Made by a program: the position numbers and the translations under genes. Below the pieces are notes generated by a model, which saw nothing but the letters and a program-made list of their open reading frames with translations, was not told the DNA's origin and searched no databases. From Catenovulum agarivorans DS-2 (GTDB taxonomy: Bacteria > Pseudomonadota > Gammaproteobacteria > Enterobacterales > Alteromonadaceae): DNA of 64,000 bases. This document shows positions 48,305 through 56,881 of this stretch, one piece after another (within the stretch, counting starts at the first letter, position 1; every line of letters starts with the position of its first letter). Where the stretch lies: assembly GCF_000568405.1 (NCBI RefSeq), contig NZ_ARZY01000001.1, forward strand, positions 248,001 to 312,000, given 5' to 3'.

Positions 48305-50416
48305 GTGAATATGCCTACTCAAGACATTTTGTTTGAAGTGAAAGGATACAAGGTTTCACTTGGTTCGGCTAAAGCTCTGGGTCCAACATATCTGGAGGGT
48401 CGGGGGACTAACTTTGCGGTTTATTCCCCGTATGCTGAAAAAGTGGAACTATGCTTGTTTGACAAAAATGAAGAAGAAATTTGTCGAATTACAATGCCTG
48501 GTAAAAAAGGGCGGGTGTGGCACGCGTTTGTTCACAACGTTAAACCTGGGCAATTATATGGTTATCGTGTGGTTGGCCAAAATGCACCTGAGCATGGTTT
48601 ATTCCAAGATAATCACAAGCTGTTGATTGATCCGTACGCTAAAGGACTAAACCGACCTGTTGAGTGGAATGAACGATTATATCAAGGCGACTCACAATAC
48701 ATGGTGCCAAAATGTATTGTACAGGATGAGTGTGAATTTGACTGGCAAGGCGCCGAGAAACCCTACATTCCAGATTCAGACACAGTTCTCTACGAATTAC
48801 ACGTTAAAGGGTTCACCCAGGTGCACCCTCAAGTTAAAGATGAATACAAAGGTACTTACTTAGGTTTAGTTCAACCTAAGGTGATTAAGTATTTACAACA
48901 ATTAGGTGTAACAAGTTTACAGCTAATGCCAGTTATGGCTTTTATGAGTGAGCCAAGGTTGGCTAAACTTGGCTTAGTCAATTATTGGGGCTACAACCCA
49001 ATTAATTTTTTCACCCCAGACCCAAGATACGCTGCTAAAAACTCTACTTTAGAGTTTAAAACTATGGTTCGTGAATTACACAAAGCCGGCATTGAAGTCA
49101 TACTGGATGTTGTGTTCAATCATAGTGCTGAAGGTGGCTTTGATGGGCCGATATTGTCGTTTAAAGGTTTTGATAATCGAAATTTTTACATGTTTGAAGA
49201 GAGTGACGGTCATAAAGATTACTGTCGATATGTCAACAATACCGGCTGCGGCAATAGTATCAATTTAGATAACCCGTACGTCTTACAGTTGGTTACTCAA
49301 TCACTTCGATATTGGGTGGAAGAAATGCAAGTTGATGGCTTTAGGTTTGATTTAGCCGTTAGTTTAGCGCGAGAGGGTAATGACTTTGATAATTACTCAG
49401 CCTTTTTCAAAGTACTCTTCCAAGATCCAGTTTTAAGCCAAGTAAAATTGATTGCTGAGCCTTGGGATATCGGCTGGGGTGGATATAGGCTAGGTCAGTT
49501 TCCAGAAAACTGGCATGAATGTAATGACAAATTTAGAGATACGGTTCGCGGGTTTTGGGCAGGTCAAGAAGGTTTGTTACCTGACTTTGCAACGCGCTTG
49601 ATGGGCTCTAGAGATGTGTTTTTAAAGGGCCTAAGGTCAATAAATACCAGTGTCAATTACATTGCTTACCACGATGGGTTTACCTTGCACGATTTAGTGA
49701 GTTATAACAATAAACACAATGATGCAAATGGCGAACAAAACCGAGATGGTCATGGCCATAACCTATCAAACAACTATGGCGTGGAAGGTCCAACCGAAGA
49801 CAAAAAAATTAACAAGCTTAGACAAAAACAAAAGCGTAATTTGCTAGCTACGTTGTTTTTGTCACAAGGTACGCCGCACTTTTTAGCAGGCGACGAAATT
49901 GGCCGTACTCAGCTTGGTAACAATAATGCTTATTGTCAGGATAATGCCATTAGCTGGCTGAATTGGCAGTTAAACCCTGCTGATAAAAAGTTACTCGAGT
50001 TTGTTAAAAGACTCATTAACTTACGCCACGGTTGTCCATTGTTGCATTCGCTTAATTTAGAAGATGACGGTTATTATGGCCGCGCTAACTGTCATAAAGT
50101 GTGTTGGTTTAATGATGCTGGCGAATTAATGCGAGATGATGACTGGCATAACCCGCACAATGCCGCGGTTGCTGTGGAGCTGTCTTGGGTGGACAATGAG
50201 CATGATGAAACTAGTGACCGTGTACTGATACTATTCAACGCAAGTCATGTTGATGTTCACTTTAAGTTACCACAATTGCCAGATAACCATGCTTGGAGCT
50301 TAGTTTTCGACACAGCAACAGAAGATGGATTGCAAAAATCAGAGGTCAAATTAGAAGCAGGCTATTGGCAGGAAGCACATAGTTTAAGCTTTATTGTTAG
50401 GCGCAAACAAGTCTAA
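48305..50416 (+). CDS. glgX: Glycogen debranching enzyme
   Basis: GlgX hydrolyses alpha-1,6 branches of limit dextrins. The 703-residue protein (E. coli 657) has a CBM48-like N-terminus (TYLEGRGTNFAVYSPYAEKVELCLFD) and a GH13 barrel with NHSAEGG, VDGFRFDLAVSLARE (nucleophile Asp), LIAEPWDIGWGGYRLG (Glu) and YHDGFTLHDLVSYNNKHN. The start is taken as GTG 48305, 10 bases behind GGAG; ATG 48311 is the alternative. It follows glgB in an operon. A possible promoter for gnd lies in the 210-base gap after it (TATAAT at 50510-50515, no clear -35). Confidence 0.95.
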   Translation: MNMPTQDILFEVKGYKVSLGSAKALGPTYLEGRGTNFAVYSPYAEKVELCLFDKNEEEICRITMPGKKGRVWHAFVHNVKPGQLYGYRVVGQNAPEHGLFQDNHKLLIDPYAKGLNRPVEWNERLYQGDSQYMVPKCIVQDECEFDWQGAEKPYIPDSDTVLYELHVKGFTQVHPQVKDEYKGTYLGLVQPKVIKYLQQLGVTSLQLMPVMAFMSEPRLAKLGLVNYWGYNPINFFTPDPRYAAKNSTLEFKTMVRELHKAGIEVILDVVFNHSAEGGFDGPILSFKGFDNRNFYMFEESDGHKDYCRYVNNTGCGNSINLDNPYVLQLVTQSLRYWVEEMQVDGFRFDLAVSLAREGNDFDNYSAFFKVLFQDPVLSQVKLIAEPWDIGWGGYRLGQFPENWHECNDKFRDTVRGFWAGQEGLLPDFATRLMGSRDVFLKGLRSINTSVNYIAYHDGFTLHDLVSYNNKHNDANGEQNRDGHGHNLSNNYGVEGPTEDKKINKLRQKQKRNLLATLFLSQGTPHFLAGDEIGRTQLGNNNAYCQDNAISWLNWQLNPADKKLLEFVKRLINLRHGCPLLHSLNLEDDGYYGRANCHKVCWFNDAGELMRDDDWHNPHNAAVAVELSWVDNEHDETSDRVLILFNASHVDVHFKLPQLPDNHAWSLVFDTATEDGLQKSEVKLEAGYWQEAHSLSFIVRRKQV

Positions 50417-50626
50417 CTATCAAGACTTGTATATCGGAGGTAATGGTTAAGTAATTGGTTTGTTAACTTTGCTGCCATTATCATCCGTATTTATCGAAGT
50501 TATTATCCTTATAATCTTACCTTATCTAATCTAACCCGTTTTCAGCCCAATCTCTATGGTCGCTCGAGCCCTTTTTAGCTAGAATATCGCGCAGTTTTTA
50601 AAGCAGGCAAACAAATAGGAAAATAT

Positions 50627-52153
50627 ATGTCGAGCACGACTCAACAATGTCAGATTGGTCTGATTGGGTTAGGCGTAATGGGTAAAAACCTAGGTCTTAA
50701 CCTTGCAGACAACGGCTACTCAGTGGCTGCGTTTGACTTAGATGCAGAAAAAGTACAAGGCATCTTAACTCAAGACGAAATAGAGCGTGGCAACCAGCCA
50801 GCTCGAATCACTGGCTGTACTTCATTCGAAGACATGCTCAGTAAATTAGAAAAACCTTACCTAATTATCTTATCCATTCCTGCTGGTAAACCAGTAGACA
50901 TCGTATGTGGTAAATTGATGGAATGTGGCCTATCACAAGACGACATAGTGGTAGACACAGGTAACAGCTTATGGACCGACACAGTAGAGCGTGAAGCTCA
51001 GTACAATGGTAAGTTTATCTTCTTTAGTTGTGCGGTTTCTGGTGGTGAAGTTGGTGCTCGTTTCGGACCTTCGTTAATGCCGTCAGGTGACAAAGCAGGT
51101 TGGGCTCGTTTAGAACCTGTACTAGAAGCTATTTCAGCAAAAGTTGATCCAAATACAGGGTTGCCTTTAGTTAACAACGAACCTGGCAATCCAGTGACAG
51201 AAGGCGAGCCATGCGCTGCGTATATTGGTCCAACTGGTGCTGGTCACTATGTGAAAATGGTTCACAATGGTATCGAATACGCGGATATGCAATTAATTTG
51301 TGAAGCATATCAGAGCTTGCGTAGCGCTTTAGGTTTATCACCAAAAGAGATTGCAGCGATTTTCCGTGAGTGGAATAAAGGCCCATTAAATAGTTACCTA
51401 ATCGAGATTTCAGCTGAAGTTTTAGAGCAAGATGATCCAGTAACGGGCGAACCGTTAGTGGATAAAATCTTAGATGTTGCTGGTCAAAAAGGCACTGGTC
51501 TATGGACTGCTATTGGTAGTCTAGAAGTTGGCTCACCTGCTATGGCGGTAACCGCGTCTGTATATGCTCGTGCTCTATCAGGCTTAAAAGATAACCGTGT
51601 TAAGGCGGCAGGTATTCTTAAAGGACCTGAAGTGGCTAAAGTCGCGGACAGCGAAAAAGAAGCCTATATCCAACGTGTACATGATGCACTGTATTGCTCA
51701 AAAATTTGTGCGTACGCACAAGGCTTTGAGTTAATGAAAAAAGCTGGCGAGCAACAAGGTTGGGATTTAGATTTTGCTGCAATTGCGAAGATTTGGCGTG
51801 CTGGTTGTATTATCCGTGCGGTATTCTTGCAATCAATCACAGATGCATTTAACAAAGACAAAGAACTACCTAATTTATTAATGGATGATTTCTTTGCGGG
51901 GCAAATTGAAAAATTCCAGTCAAACTGGCGTGAATCAATTGTTGATGGAGTGCGTTTAGGCGTTGCTATGCCTTGTTTTACATCTTCATTAGCTTATTAC
52001 GATTCTTATCGCAGCGCTACGACAGCAGCAAACTTACTGCAAGGTCAGCGCGATTTCTTTGGTGCACACACCTTTGAGCGGGTTGACCAACCACGAGGTC
52101 AGTTCTATCATTTAAACTGGTCAAGTGATAAAGAAATTGTTCGTATAAAATAA
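50627..52153 (+). CDS. gnd: 6-phosphogluconate dehydrogenase, decarboxylating
   Basis: Gnd oxidatively decarboxylates 6-phosphogluconate to ribulose-5-phosphate with NADP+. The 508-residue protein is longer than E. coli Gnd (468). It has the NADP-binding start IGLIGLGVMGKNLGLNLADNGY, the active site GPTGAGHYVKMVHNGIEYADMQ, and the C-terminal RDFFGAHTFERVDQPRGQFYHLNW. It competes with edd for the same substrate, so oxidative pentose phosphate and Entner-Doudoroff branches coexist in this cell. Its stop overlaps the msrB start by one base (TAATG). Confidence 0.96.
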   Translation: MSSTTQQCQIGLIGLGVMGKNLGLNLADNGYSVAAFDLDAEKVQGILTQDEIERGNQPARITGCTSFEDMLSKLEKPYLIILSIPAGKPVDIVCGKLMECGLSQDDIVVDTGNSLWTDTVEREAQYNGKFIFFSCAVSGGEVGARFGPSLMPSGDKAGWARLEPVLEAISAKVDPNTGLPLVNNEPGNPVTEGEPCAAYIGPTGAGHYVKMVHNGIEYADMQLICEAYQSLRSALGLSPKEIAAIFREWNKGPLNSYLIEISAEVLEQDDPVTGEPLVDKILDVAGQKGTGLWTAIGSLEVGSPAMAVTASVYARALSGLKDNRVKAAGILKGPEVAKVADSEKEAYIQRVHDALYCSKICAYAQGFELMKKAGEQQGWDLDFAAIAKIWRAGCIIRAVFLQSITDAFNKDKELPNLLMDDFFAGQIEKFQSNWRESIVDGVRLGVAMPCFTSSLAYYDSYRSATTAANLLQGQRDFFGAHTFERVDQPRGQFYHLNWSSDKEIVRIK

Positions 52154-52557
52154 TGAAAGATGATAAACACTGGTTAGAAACACTCGATGCGGAAACGTAT
52201 CGAGTAACAAGGCAAGGGGGCACCGAATACCCCTTTACTGGCAAGTTATTAAATAACAAAAAAACTGGTGTTTATCATTGTGTATGCTGTAAAACGCCGT
52301 TGTTCACATCTGAACAAAAGTATGATTCTGGTTGTGGTTGGCCGGCGTTTTTTGATGCGTTAGATAAAGAGAAAATTAAGTTTTTAATGGATGACAGCCA
52401 TGGTATGCACCGCACTGAAGTGCGCTGCGGTGAATGTGATGCGCATTTAGGCCATGTATTTGATGATGGACCAGAGCCGACAGGCATTCGTTACTGCATT
52501 AACTCAGTTTGTTTGGACTTTAATGAAGCTGAGAATGTAAAGCCGATTAAAGGTTGA
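52153..52557 (+). CDS. msrB: Peptide-methionine (R)-S-oxide reductase
   Basis: MsrB reduces methionine-R-sulfoxide in oxidised proteins. The 134-residue protein (E. coli 137) has both zinc CxxC pairs (CVCCKTPLF and RCGECDAHLGHVF), the SGCGWPAFF stretch and RYCINSVCLDF, whose first Cys is the catalytic residue. The start codon shares its A with the gnd stop codon (TAATG), so translation is coupled to gnd. The pairing makes sense physiologically: Gnd makes NADPH, which through thioredoxin feeds MsrB. Confidence 0.95.
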   Translation: MKDDKHWLETLDAETYRVTRQGGTEYPFTGKLLNNKKTGVYHCVCCKTPLFTSEQKYDSGCGWPAFFDALDKEKIKFLMDDSHGMHRTEVRCGECDAHLGHVFDDGPEPTGIRYCINSVCLDFNEAENVKPIKG

Positions 52558-52566
52558 GGTTTCTTG

Positions 52567-53535
52567 TTAGTCGTTTGCTAACTTTTGCCAGACTCCAGCA
52601 GCGTTTTTCCGCACCTCAAATTTGGCCCAAGTGACAAAGTTGGCTTTAGCGCAAACTCCACGTTCATTTTTTCCCGTACCTTCAATGACTTTGTAGTGAA
52701 CTTTGCCAAGCCTACTGACATACAGCACCTTTCTGATTTGCCAATTTATACCGAGCTTACCATTACTATAAAAGCGTTGGACTTGTACTTTTTCTGGGTG
52801 GTGACTATCCACCTCAGCATGGTTGGCCGCTTTGTCGAAAATATCCATCCAAGCTTCAGCAGATAGGTCAATATATGAATCGTGATCTTGCAGCGCTTTA
52901 AAAAAATCTTCATTAGTAATTTCGTTTTTTCTGTCGGCTGGACTTATTATTGTTTTACGTGAATTACTGAAAAATAAATGTGCTGGGTATCGGCGCCAAT
53001 TGAATAGGTAATTAACCGCAAATGCGACTAAAACGATGGTTACGCAACTAACCAGTGTAGGGTAGATTACATAGCCATAACCAATCGTTGCAACAACATC
53101 TTCGCTAAACACCGCACCTAACGCTGTTGCACCGCCAGGAGGGTGGATGCAACGAAACTGTTGCATCAACAATATTGCAAGTGATACGGCAATGATTGCT
53201 GCTAACAAGTTATTTTCAATATAAGTGGCGCAGCTTACACCCAATATAGCACTGATTAAGTGCCCACCAATCACCGGCCAAGGTTGGGAAAAGGTGCCAT
53301 GCGGAACAGCAAATACTAAAACTGCAGTCGCGGCTATCGAGGTAACAACATAGGCATTTTGTTTAACTAAAGCAGTTGAGCCAATCTCACTACCAATTAA
53401 TTTTGCAAAATATAAAACACAAGTAATCCCAACGATAGATGTGATTGCTGTGGCAACAACTTCAGACTTTGAAGCGCGTAACTCGGTTGCGCCAAAATAT
53501 AAATAAATATGCTTTAACAGGTTTTTATTAATCAT
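52567..53535 (-). CDS. HPP-family membrane protein
   Basis: A 322-residue protein whose N-terminal half has four or five hydrophobic helices and the family motif RCIHPPGGATALGAV (about residue 128-142), which names the HPP family. Some members transport nitrite in chloroplasts and cyanobacteria; in proteobacteria the role is unknown. Residues about 190-322 are soluble and carry no CBS motif that I can see; they include WAKFEVRK and HHPEKVQVQRFYSNGKLGINWQIRKVLYV, possibly a DUF-type domain. It overlaps the small upstream gene by 8 bases and sits divergent from a LysR regulator that may control both. Confidence 0.82.
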   Translation of the reverse strand: MINKNLLKHIYLYFGATELRASKSEVVATAITSIVGITCVLYFAKLIGSEIGSTALVKQNAYVVTSIAATAVLVFAVPHGTFSQPWPVIGGHLISAILGVSCATYIENNLLAAIIAVSLAILLMQQFRCIHPPGGATALGAVFSEDVVATIGYGYVIYPTLVSCVTIVLVAFAVNYLFNWRRYPAHLFFSNSRKTIISPADRKNEITNEDFFKALQDHDSYIDLSAEAWMDIFDKAANHAEVDSHHPEKVQVQRFYSNGKLGINWQIRKVLYVSRLGKVHYKVIEGTGKNERGVCAKANFVTWAKFEVRKNAAGVWQKLAND

Positions 53536-53758
53536 TTAAATTTAGCGCTCTAAGGCAAGTTAATCTAACCACATAAGATACTTTGAATATTGCAGGTAAT
53601 ATCATGATTGAAATATGACCAACAATTTGTTGAGTTAACGAGAGGTATTGTTCATATCCATAGATGAAAGTTATTAGCACTAGCGTCGTCACTATGCTGA
53701 AAAACATTACTCTATTGGCAATTTTTAATCGCTGTAAATTAATTGAATTTTTAGCCAT
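53528..53758 (-). CDS. Small membrane protein, unknown
   Basis: A 76-residue protein with two predicted transmembrane helices (ANRVMFFSIVTTLVLITFIYGY and VGHISIMILPAIFKVSYVV) and a basic N-terminus. I do not recognise a family. It overlaps the HPP gene by 8 bases on the same strand, so the pair is likely an operon. An upstream in-frame start at 53791 exists, but ATG 53758 gives a more usual N-terminus. It lies divergent from the LysR gene. Confidence 0.6.
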   Translation of the reverse strand: MAKNSINLQRLKIANRVMFFSIVTTLVLITFIYGYEQYLSLTQQIVGHISIMILPAIFKVSYVVRLTCLRALNLND

Positions 53759-53831
53759 AAATCGTACGCACCTTGATGGTGATTGTTGCACTAAATTGGT
53801 GTTTTTATTGTATGAATTTATATGGATTAGG

Positions 53832-53869
53832 TATAATGAATATATTTGTTAATTAGTAACAAATATATT
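53832..53869 (+). promoter_or_regulatory. LysR gene promoter with 13-bp palindrome
   Basis: TATAAT (53832-53837), with TTGTAT 18 bases upstream, is followed two bases later by AATATATTTGTTA (53839-53851) and its exact reverse complement TAACAAATATATT (53857-53869). The palindrome would cover the transcription start. Confidence 0.65.
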
Positions 53870-53887
53870 GATAATAATGAGGCGTGT

Positions 53888-54727
53888 ATGGACTATATAA
53901 ATGCCAAAACATTCTTAACTATTTGCCAGGTGCACAGTTTTAGTGCTGCTGCGCAAATGTTGCACGTCACTCAAACCACTGTAACCGCTAGAATCAAAAA
54001 TCTTGAACAGCAATTAGGTTGTAAGTTGTTTGTACGAAATAAGGGAGGTGCTAAGCTTACGGCTAATGGGCTGCATTTTGAGCCATACGCTCGGCAAATT
54101 GTTGAAACTTCATTGGCGATCAAACGTAATATTCCATTGCCGTATGATTTGGATAATCGGTTGGCGATCGGGTGTGATTTAACTTTATGGAATCCAATTG
54201 CGGCAAAATGGCTGACAGCTATTCAAACACATTGGCCAGATTTAGTTATTACCATGGATGTGAATGACTCAAAACACTTGTATGAAAAAATGCAAGATGG
54301 TTTGATTGATATCGTTATTTCACATCAAACTTTTTATAGTCAAAATACTCAAATAGACCATCTACTCGACGAAAAGTTAGTTCAAGTCCAGTCAAGTGAT
54401 AGTGCACTGCCGTATATATTTATCGACTGGGGAGAAACTTTTAAAAAACTTCATGATCAAGCGTTACCAGAGCTTGCTATCAAAAAGCTGTCGATTTCAC
54501 TAGGTCCTGTAGCATTACAAATGATTTTAGATAGTGGTGGAAGTGGCTATTTTAGAACGCGTGTAATTCAGCGCTACCTGCGCTCTGGACAGCTAAAATT
54601 AACACCGCAAGCGCCTGAGTTTTCATATCCTGTATATTTTGTGCACAATCGGCGCAACGATTTACCATTTGAACAGTTAAAAGTGCATTTACTTGAGGTG
54701 TTTGAGCAAACGCATAATTGGTTTTAA
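53888..54727 (+). CDS. LysR-family transcriptional regulator
   Basis: A 279-residue LysR regulator with the usual HTH (FLTICQVHSFSAAAQMLHVTQTTVTARIKNLEQQLG, residues about 7-42; only parts quoted here are diagnostic: SAAAQMLHVTQTTVTARI) and a substrate-binding domain from about residue 90. Start ATG 53888 has GAGG five bases upstream and gives the normal LysR N-terminus. The C-terminal domain is short but complete. It is divergent from the small membrane protein and HPP genes, its most likely targets; the effector is unknown. Its end overlaps the convergent secreted-protein gene by 4 bases. Confidence 0.92.
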   Translation: MDYINAKTFLTICQVHSFSAAAQMLHVTQTTVTARIKNLEQQLGCKLFVRNKGGAKLTANGLHFEPYARQIVETSLAIKRNIPLPYDLDNRLAIGCDLTLWNPIAAKWLTAIQTHWPDLVITMDVNDSKHLYEKMQDGLIDIVISHQTFYSQNTQIDHLLDEKLVQVQSSDSALPYIFIDWGETFKKLHDQALPELAIKKLSISLGPVALQMILDSGGSGYFRTRVIQRYLRSGQLKLTPQAPEFSYPVYFVHNRRNDLPFEQLKVHLLEVFEQTHNWF

Positions 54728-55641
54728 TCTTGCCAAATTATTTGTGCTTGAGCGTCAGCGGTTGCTTTAAAAATTAAAAGTGGCCGTGGGTTATTACCAT
54801 CAAAGGTAATAGTGGATGCCATCAGCAAATAGCCATGATTAAAGTGAGTCACCCAATGTGCTGTATAGGGTGTTTTAACCGCGTGCATTAGGCTAGTTTG
54901 TCGGTTATTGTGGCTAACAATATCAAAGCTTCTGTTTCCCCAATTCGCGACTAATAAGCGACCTTGCTGGTAATCAATATCAAAAATTTGATTACGGTTA
55001 AGAGGGGCATTGGCTGCAGCTTGATTTAACAGATTATCCCATTGCCTTTTTATCTTGCCCTGTTGGTCCACTAACCATGCTTGGTTTTCCCCAAGTAATA
55101 ATAAACCTTGTTCGACTTTTCTGAGACGTTTGACAGGATGGGGAAATTCAAAGGCCTGGTCGACAGAGCCATCTGCTTTATGTAGCAACACATCAGGATA
55201 TTTAACAAATATGACTTGTTGGTCAGATTGAACATGAAATCCACCTTCACCTAATCGCCATTTGTCTTCAAACCATGGCCAAATGGTATTTGTGCTATTG
55301 TCTGATTGTAACTCCAATAACCTTATATAATTTTTGCTATTACTGTGTTGATATCGGCGCTCGATAATATACAGGTTATTATCGAGCGCTGATAACATAA
55401 AATCACTGGCGGTATATTCTGAAGTTAAAACAACTTCAACTTGACCGCCCATTTGCCAACTCAATACCGATGATTTGTGATTTGGATGGTCTATTGGAAC
55501 TACGTACGGAAAGTACGCTGTGCCGCCAATAGAAACAAGGTTACCAGTTGGGTGAGCCAGTACAGCAGTTAAGCTACTTGAAGCTGCAAGAATAACCACA
55601 ATGTAGCTAAATTGTTTAATAAGCTTTTTTAATAAAAACAT
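54724..55641 (-). CDS. Secreted protein of unknown function
   Basis: A 305-residue protein with a cleavable signal peptide (hydrophobic IVVILAASSSLTAVLA, cleavage after AVLA-H) and hence periplasmic or exported. The mature part is rich in short beta-strand repeats (NNLYIIERRY, QQVIFVKYPDVLLHKADG, GLLLLGENQAWLVDQQGKI, GRLLVANWGNRSFDIV), which suggests a beta-propeller-like fold; no catalytic motif is visible and I do not recognise a family. It is 9 bases downstream of the TonB-like gene, so the two share a transcript. Confidence 0.7.
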   Translation of the reverse strand: MFLLKKLIKQFSYIVVILAASSSLTAVLAHPTGNLVSIGGTAYFPYVVPIDHPNHKSSVLSWQMGGQVEVVLTSEYTASDFMLSALDNNLYIIERRYQHSNSKNYIRLLELQSDNSTNTIWPWFEDKWRLGEGGFHVQSDQQVIFVKYPDVLLHKADGSVDQAFEFPHPVKRLRKVEQGLLLLGENQAWLVDQQGKIKRQWDNLLNQAAANAPLNRNQIFDIDYQQGRLLVANWGNRSFDIVSHNNRQTSLMHAVKTPYTAHWVTHFNHGYLLMASTITFDGNNPRPLLIFKATADAQAQIIWQD

Positions 55642-55650
55642 ATTGTTAGG

Positions 55651-56010
55651 CTATTTACCTAAGCTGAAATCTAAGCGGGTTTCTTGCATGACTTTTACTG
55701 GTGCCCCATCTATGATAGCCGGTTTGTATTTCCACTTGCTCACGGCTTTAATTGCTTCACGGTCGAACACGCCTTCAGGCATAGATTCAGTCACTTCAAC
55801 ATTCGTTACTGCACCATATTCGTTTATAACAAACTTAAGTGCAACATGTCCGATGACACCATTACGTGCGGCTTTTGCAGGGTAACGAGGAGCAACTCTA
55901 ACAATAGGCTGTACGTCTGCTGTAAGCTCTGACGCTAGATAAACTTTTGCATTTGCCGTTAGGCTAGCAAAAGATAAAGTTGAAGTAAGTAATAAAACAA
56001 AAATTTTCAT
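55651..56010 (-). CDS. TonB C-terminal-domain protein
   Basis: A 119-residue protein with a signal peptide (VLLLTSTLSFASLTANA) followed directly by a TonB C-terminal domain: RVAPRYPAKAARNGVIGHV, LKFVINEYGAVTNVEVTES, FDREAIKAVSKWKYKP. It lacks the membrane anchor and proline-rich spacer of a working TonB, so it cannot energise receptors by itself in the normal way; small proteins of this type are common in Alteromonadales and their role is not settled. It is followed by the secreted-protein gene. Start ATG has AAGGA upstream. Confidence 0.85.
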   Translation of the reverse strand: MKIFVLLLTSTLSFASLTANAKVYLASELTADVQPIVRVAPRYPAKAARNGVIGHVALKFVINEYGAVTNVEVTESMPEGVFDREAIKAVSKWKYKPAIIDGAPVKVMQETRLDFSLGK

Positions 56011-56146
56011 AGCTCGATTCCTTGCTGATTGGTGAGCACAAATAATGCACTTATTTAGATTATTTAGTCAAAGGTTTTGCACGATTATATTTGCGATAGT
56101 CGGTACTGTATTTTATAAAACCTACCACAAAAAATTTATTTAAAAG

Positions 56147-56557
56147 CTATCCGCCAATCACAACTGAGTTTATTTTACCTAATGCATTTTGTTCAAGCGC
56201 TTGCTCGCGCTCTTCTTCTGTCAGTATCCCCGTGAATGGAGTATTTCTTCGCCAGCGACGAAGCTGTGGGCTATATTCAGTAAAACCTAAAATGAAAGTA
56301 TCGGTCAGTTCAAAATTGTCTAAGGTGCTGATCCAGTGTAAATATTCGCTGTAACGTAATTGACCGAGCTTAAACTTGGCTTCAATTTTATCTCGTGCCA
56401 GCAACCTAAGTTCAGCTGATGTTAATAATTTTTGTGCGATGGCACCATGAATAGCTTGAATTTGTCTGTCTATGTTTTCATCCAGCAAACTCAACTTTTT
56501 ACTGCGTGATTTTTGCGCTCGTCTTTGTGATGAATTGTTTCTGCGAGATGAAAACAT
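56147..56557 (-). CDS. Hypothetical protein, basic
   Basis: A 136-residue soluble protein with a strongly basic N-terminus (SSRRNNSSQRRAQKSRSKKLS) and a helical middle (QIQAIHGAIAQKLLTSAELRLLARDKIEAKFKLGQLRYSEYLHW). I do not recognise a family. ATG 56557 is chosen because GAGG lies 9 bases upstream; a GTG at 56563 is possible. It is the last gene of a three-gene run behind the DUF3549 and DUF3301 genes, with a gap of 12 bases, and is thus likely co-transcribed with them. Confidence 0.65.
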   Translation of the reverse strand: MFSSRRNNSSQRRAQKSRSKKLSLLDENIDRQIQAIHGAIAQKLLTSAELRLLARDKIEAKFKLGQLRYSEYLHWISTLDNFELTDTFILGFTEYSPQLRRWRRNTPFTGILTEEEREQALEQNALGKINSVVIGG

Positions 56558-56569
56558 AATCACTGACCT

Positions 56570-56881
56570 CTAATTTATTCGATAAGCTTCCGCTTTTACG
56601 TCAATTAATCTTTGGTCTACTAATGATAGCTGACCTTGACATAAATCTTCACCATTGCCACTAAATTCAAAAGCAAATTGGCTATGCCATTCAATTAAAT
56701 TTCGTTGAAACAACTTTATACGTGTCCGTTTGCGACTGGCTGAAACAAACTGTAAGCCGTTGCGCTCGCAATAATCCTGAGCGTACGCAAGCGCCGCTTC
56801 GCTTTGTTTACGTAGTAGCCAAAACTGCAAAATAACTGCTACTAGTAGCGCTATAACTAAGATATCAATGAGTTGTACCAT
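56570..56881 (-). CDS. DUF3301-family membrane protein
   Basis: A 103-residue protein with one N-terminal transmembrane helix (LIDILVIALLVAVILQFWLL), then a small soluble domain with AYCQ-like YAQDYCERNGLQFV, FQRNLIEWHSQFAFEFSGNG and the end VDVKAEAYRI (here IDVKAEAYRI). This is the DUF3301 family of gammaproteobacteria, of unknown function. Its start lies inside the DUF3549 gene (17-base overlap), so the two are translationally linked. Confidence 0.85.
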   Translation of the reverse strand: MVQLIDILVIALLVAVILQFWLLRKQSEAALAYAQDYCERNGLQFVSASRKRTRIKLFQRNLIEWHSQFAFEFSGNGEDLCQGQLSLVDQRLIDVKAEAYRIN

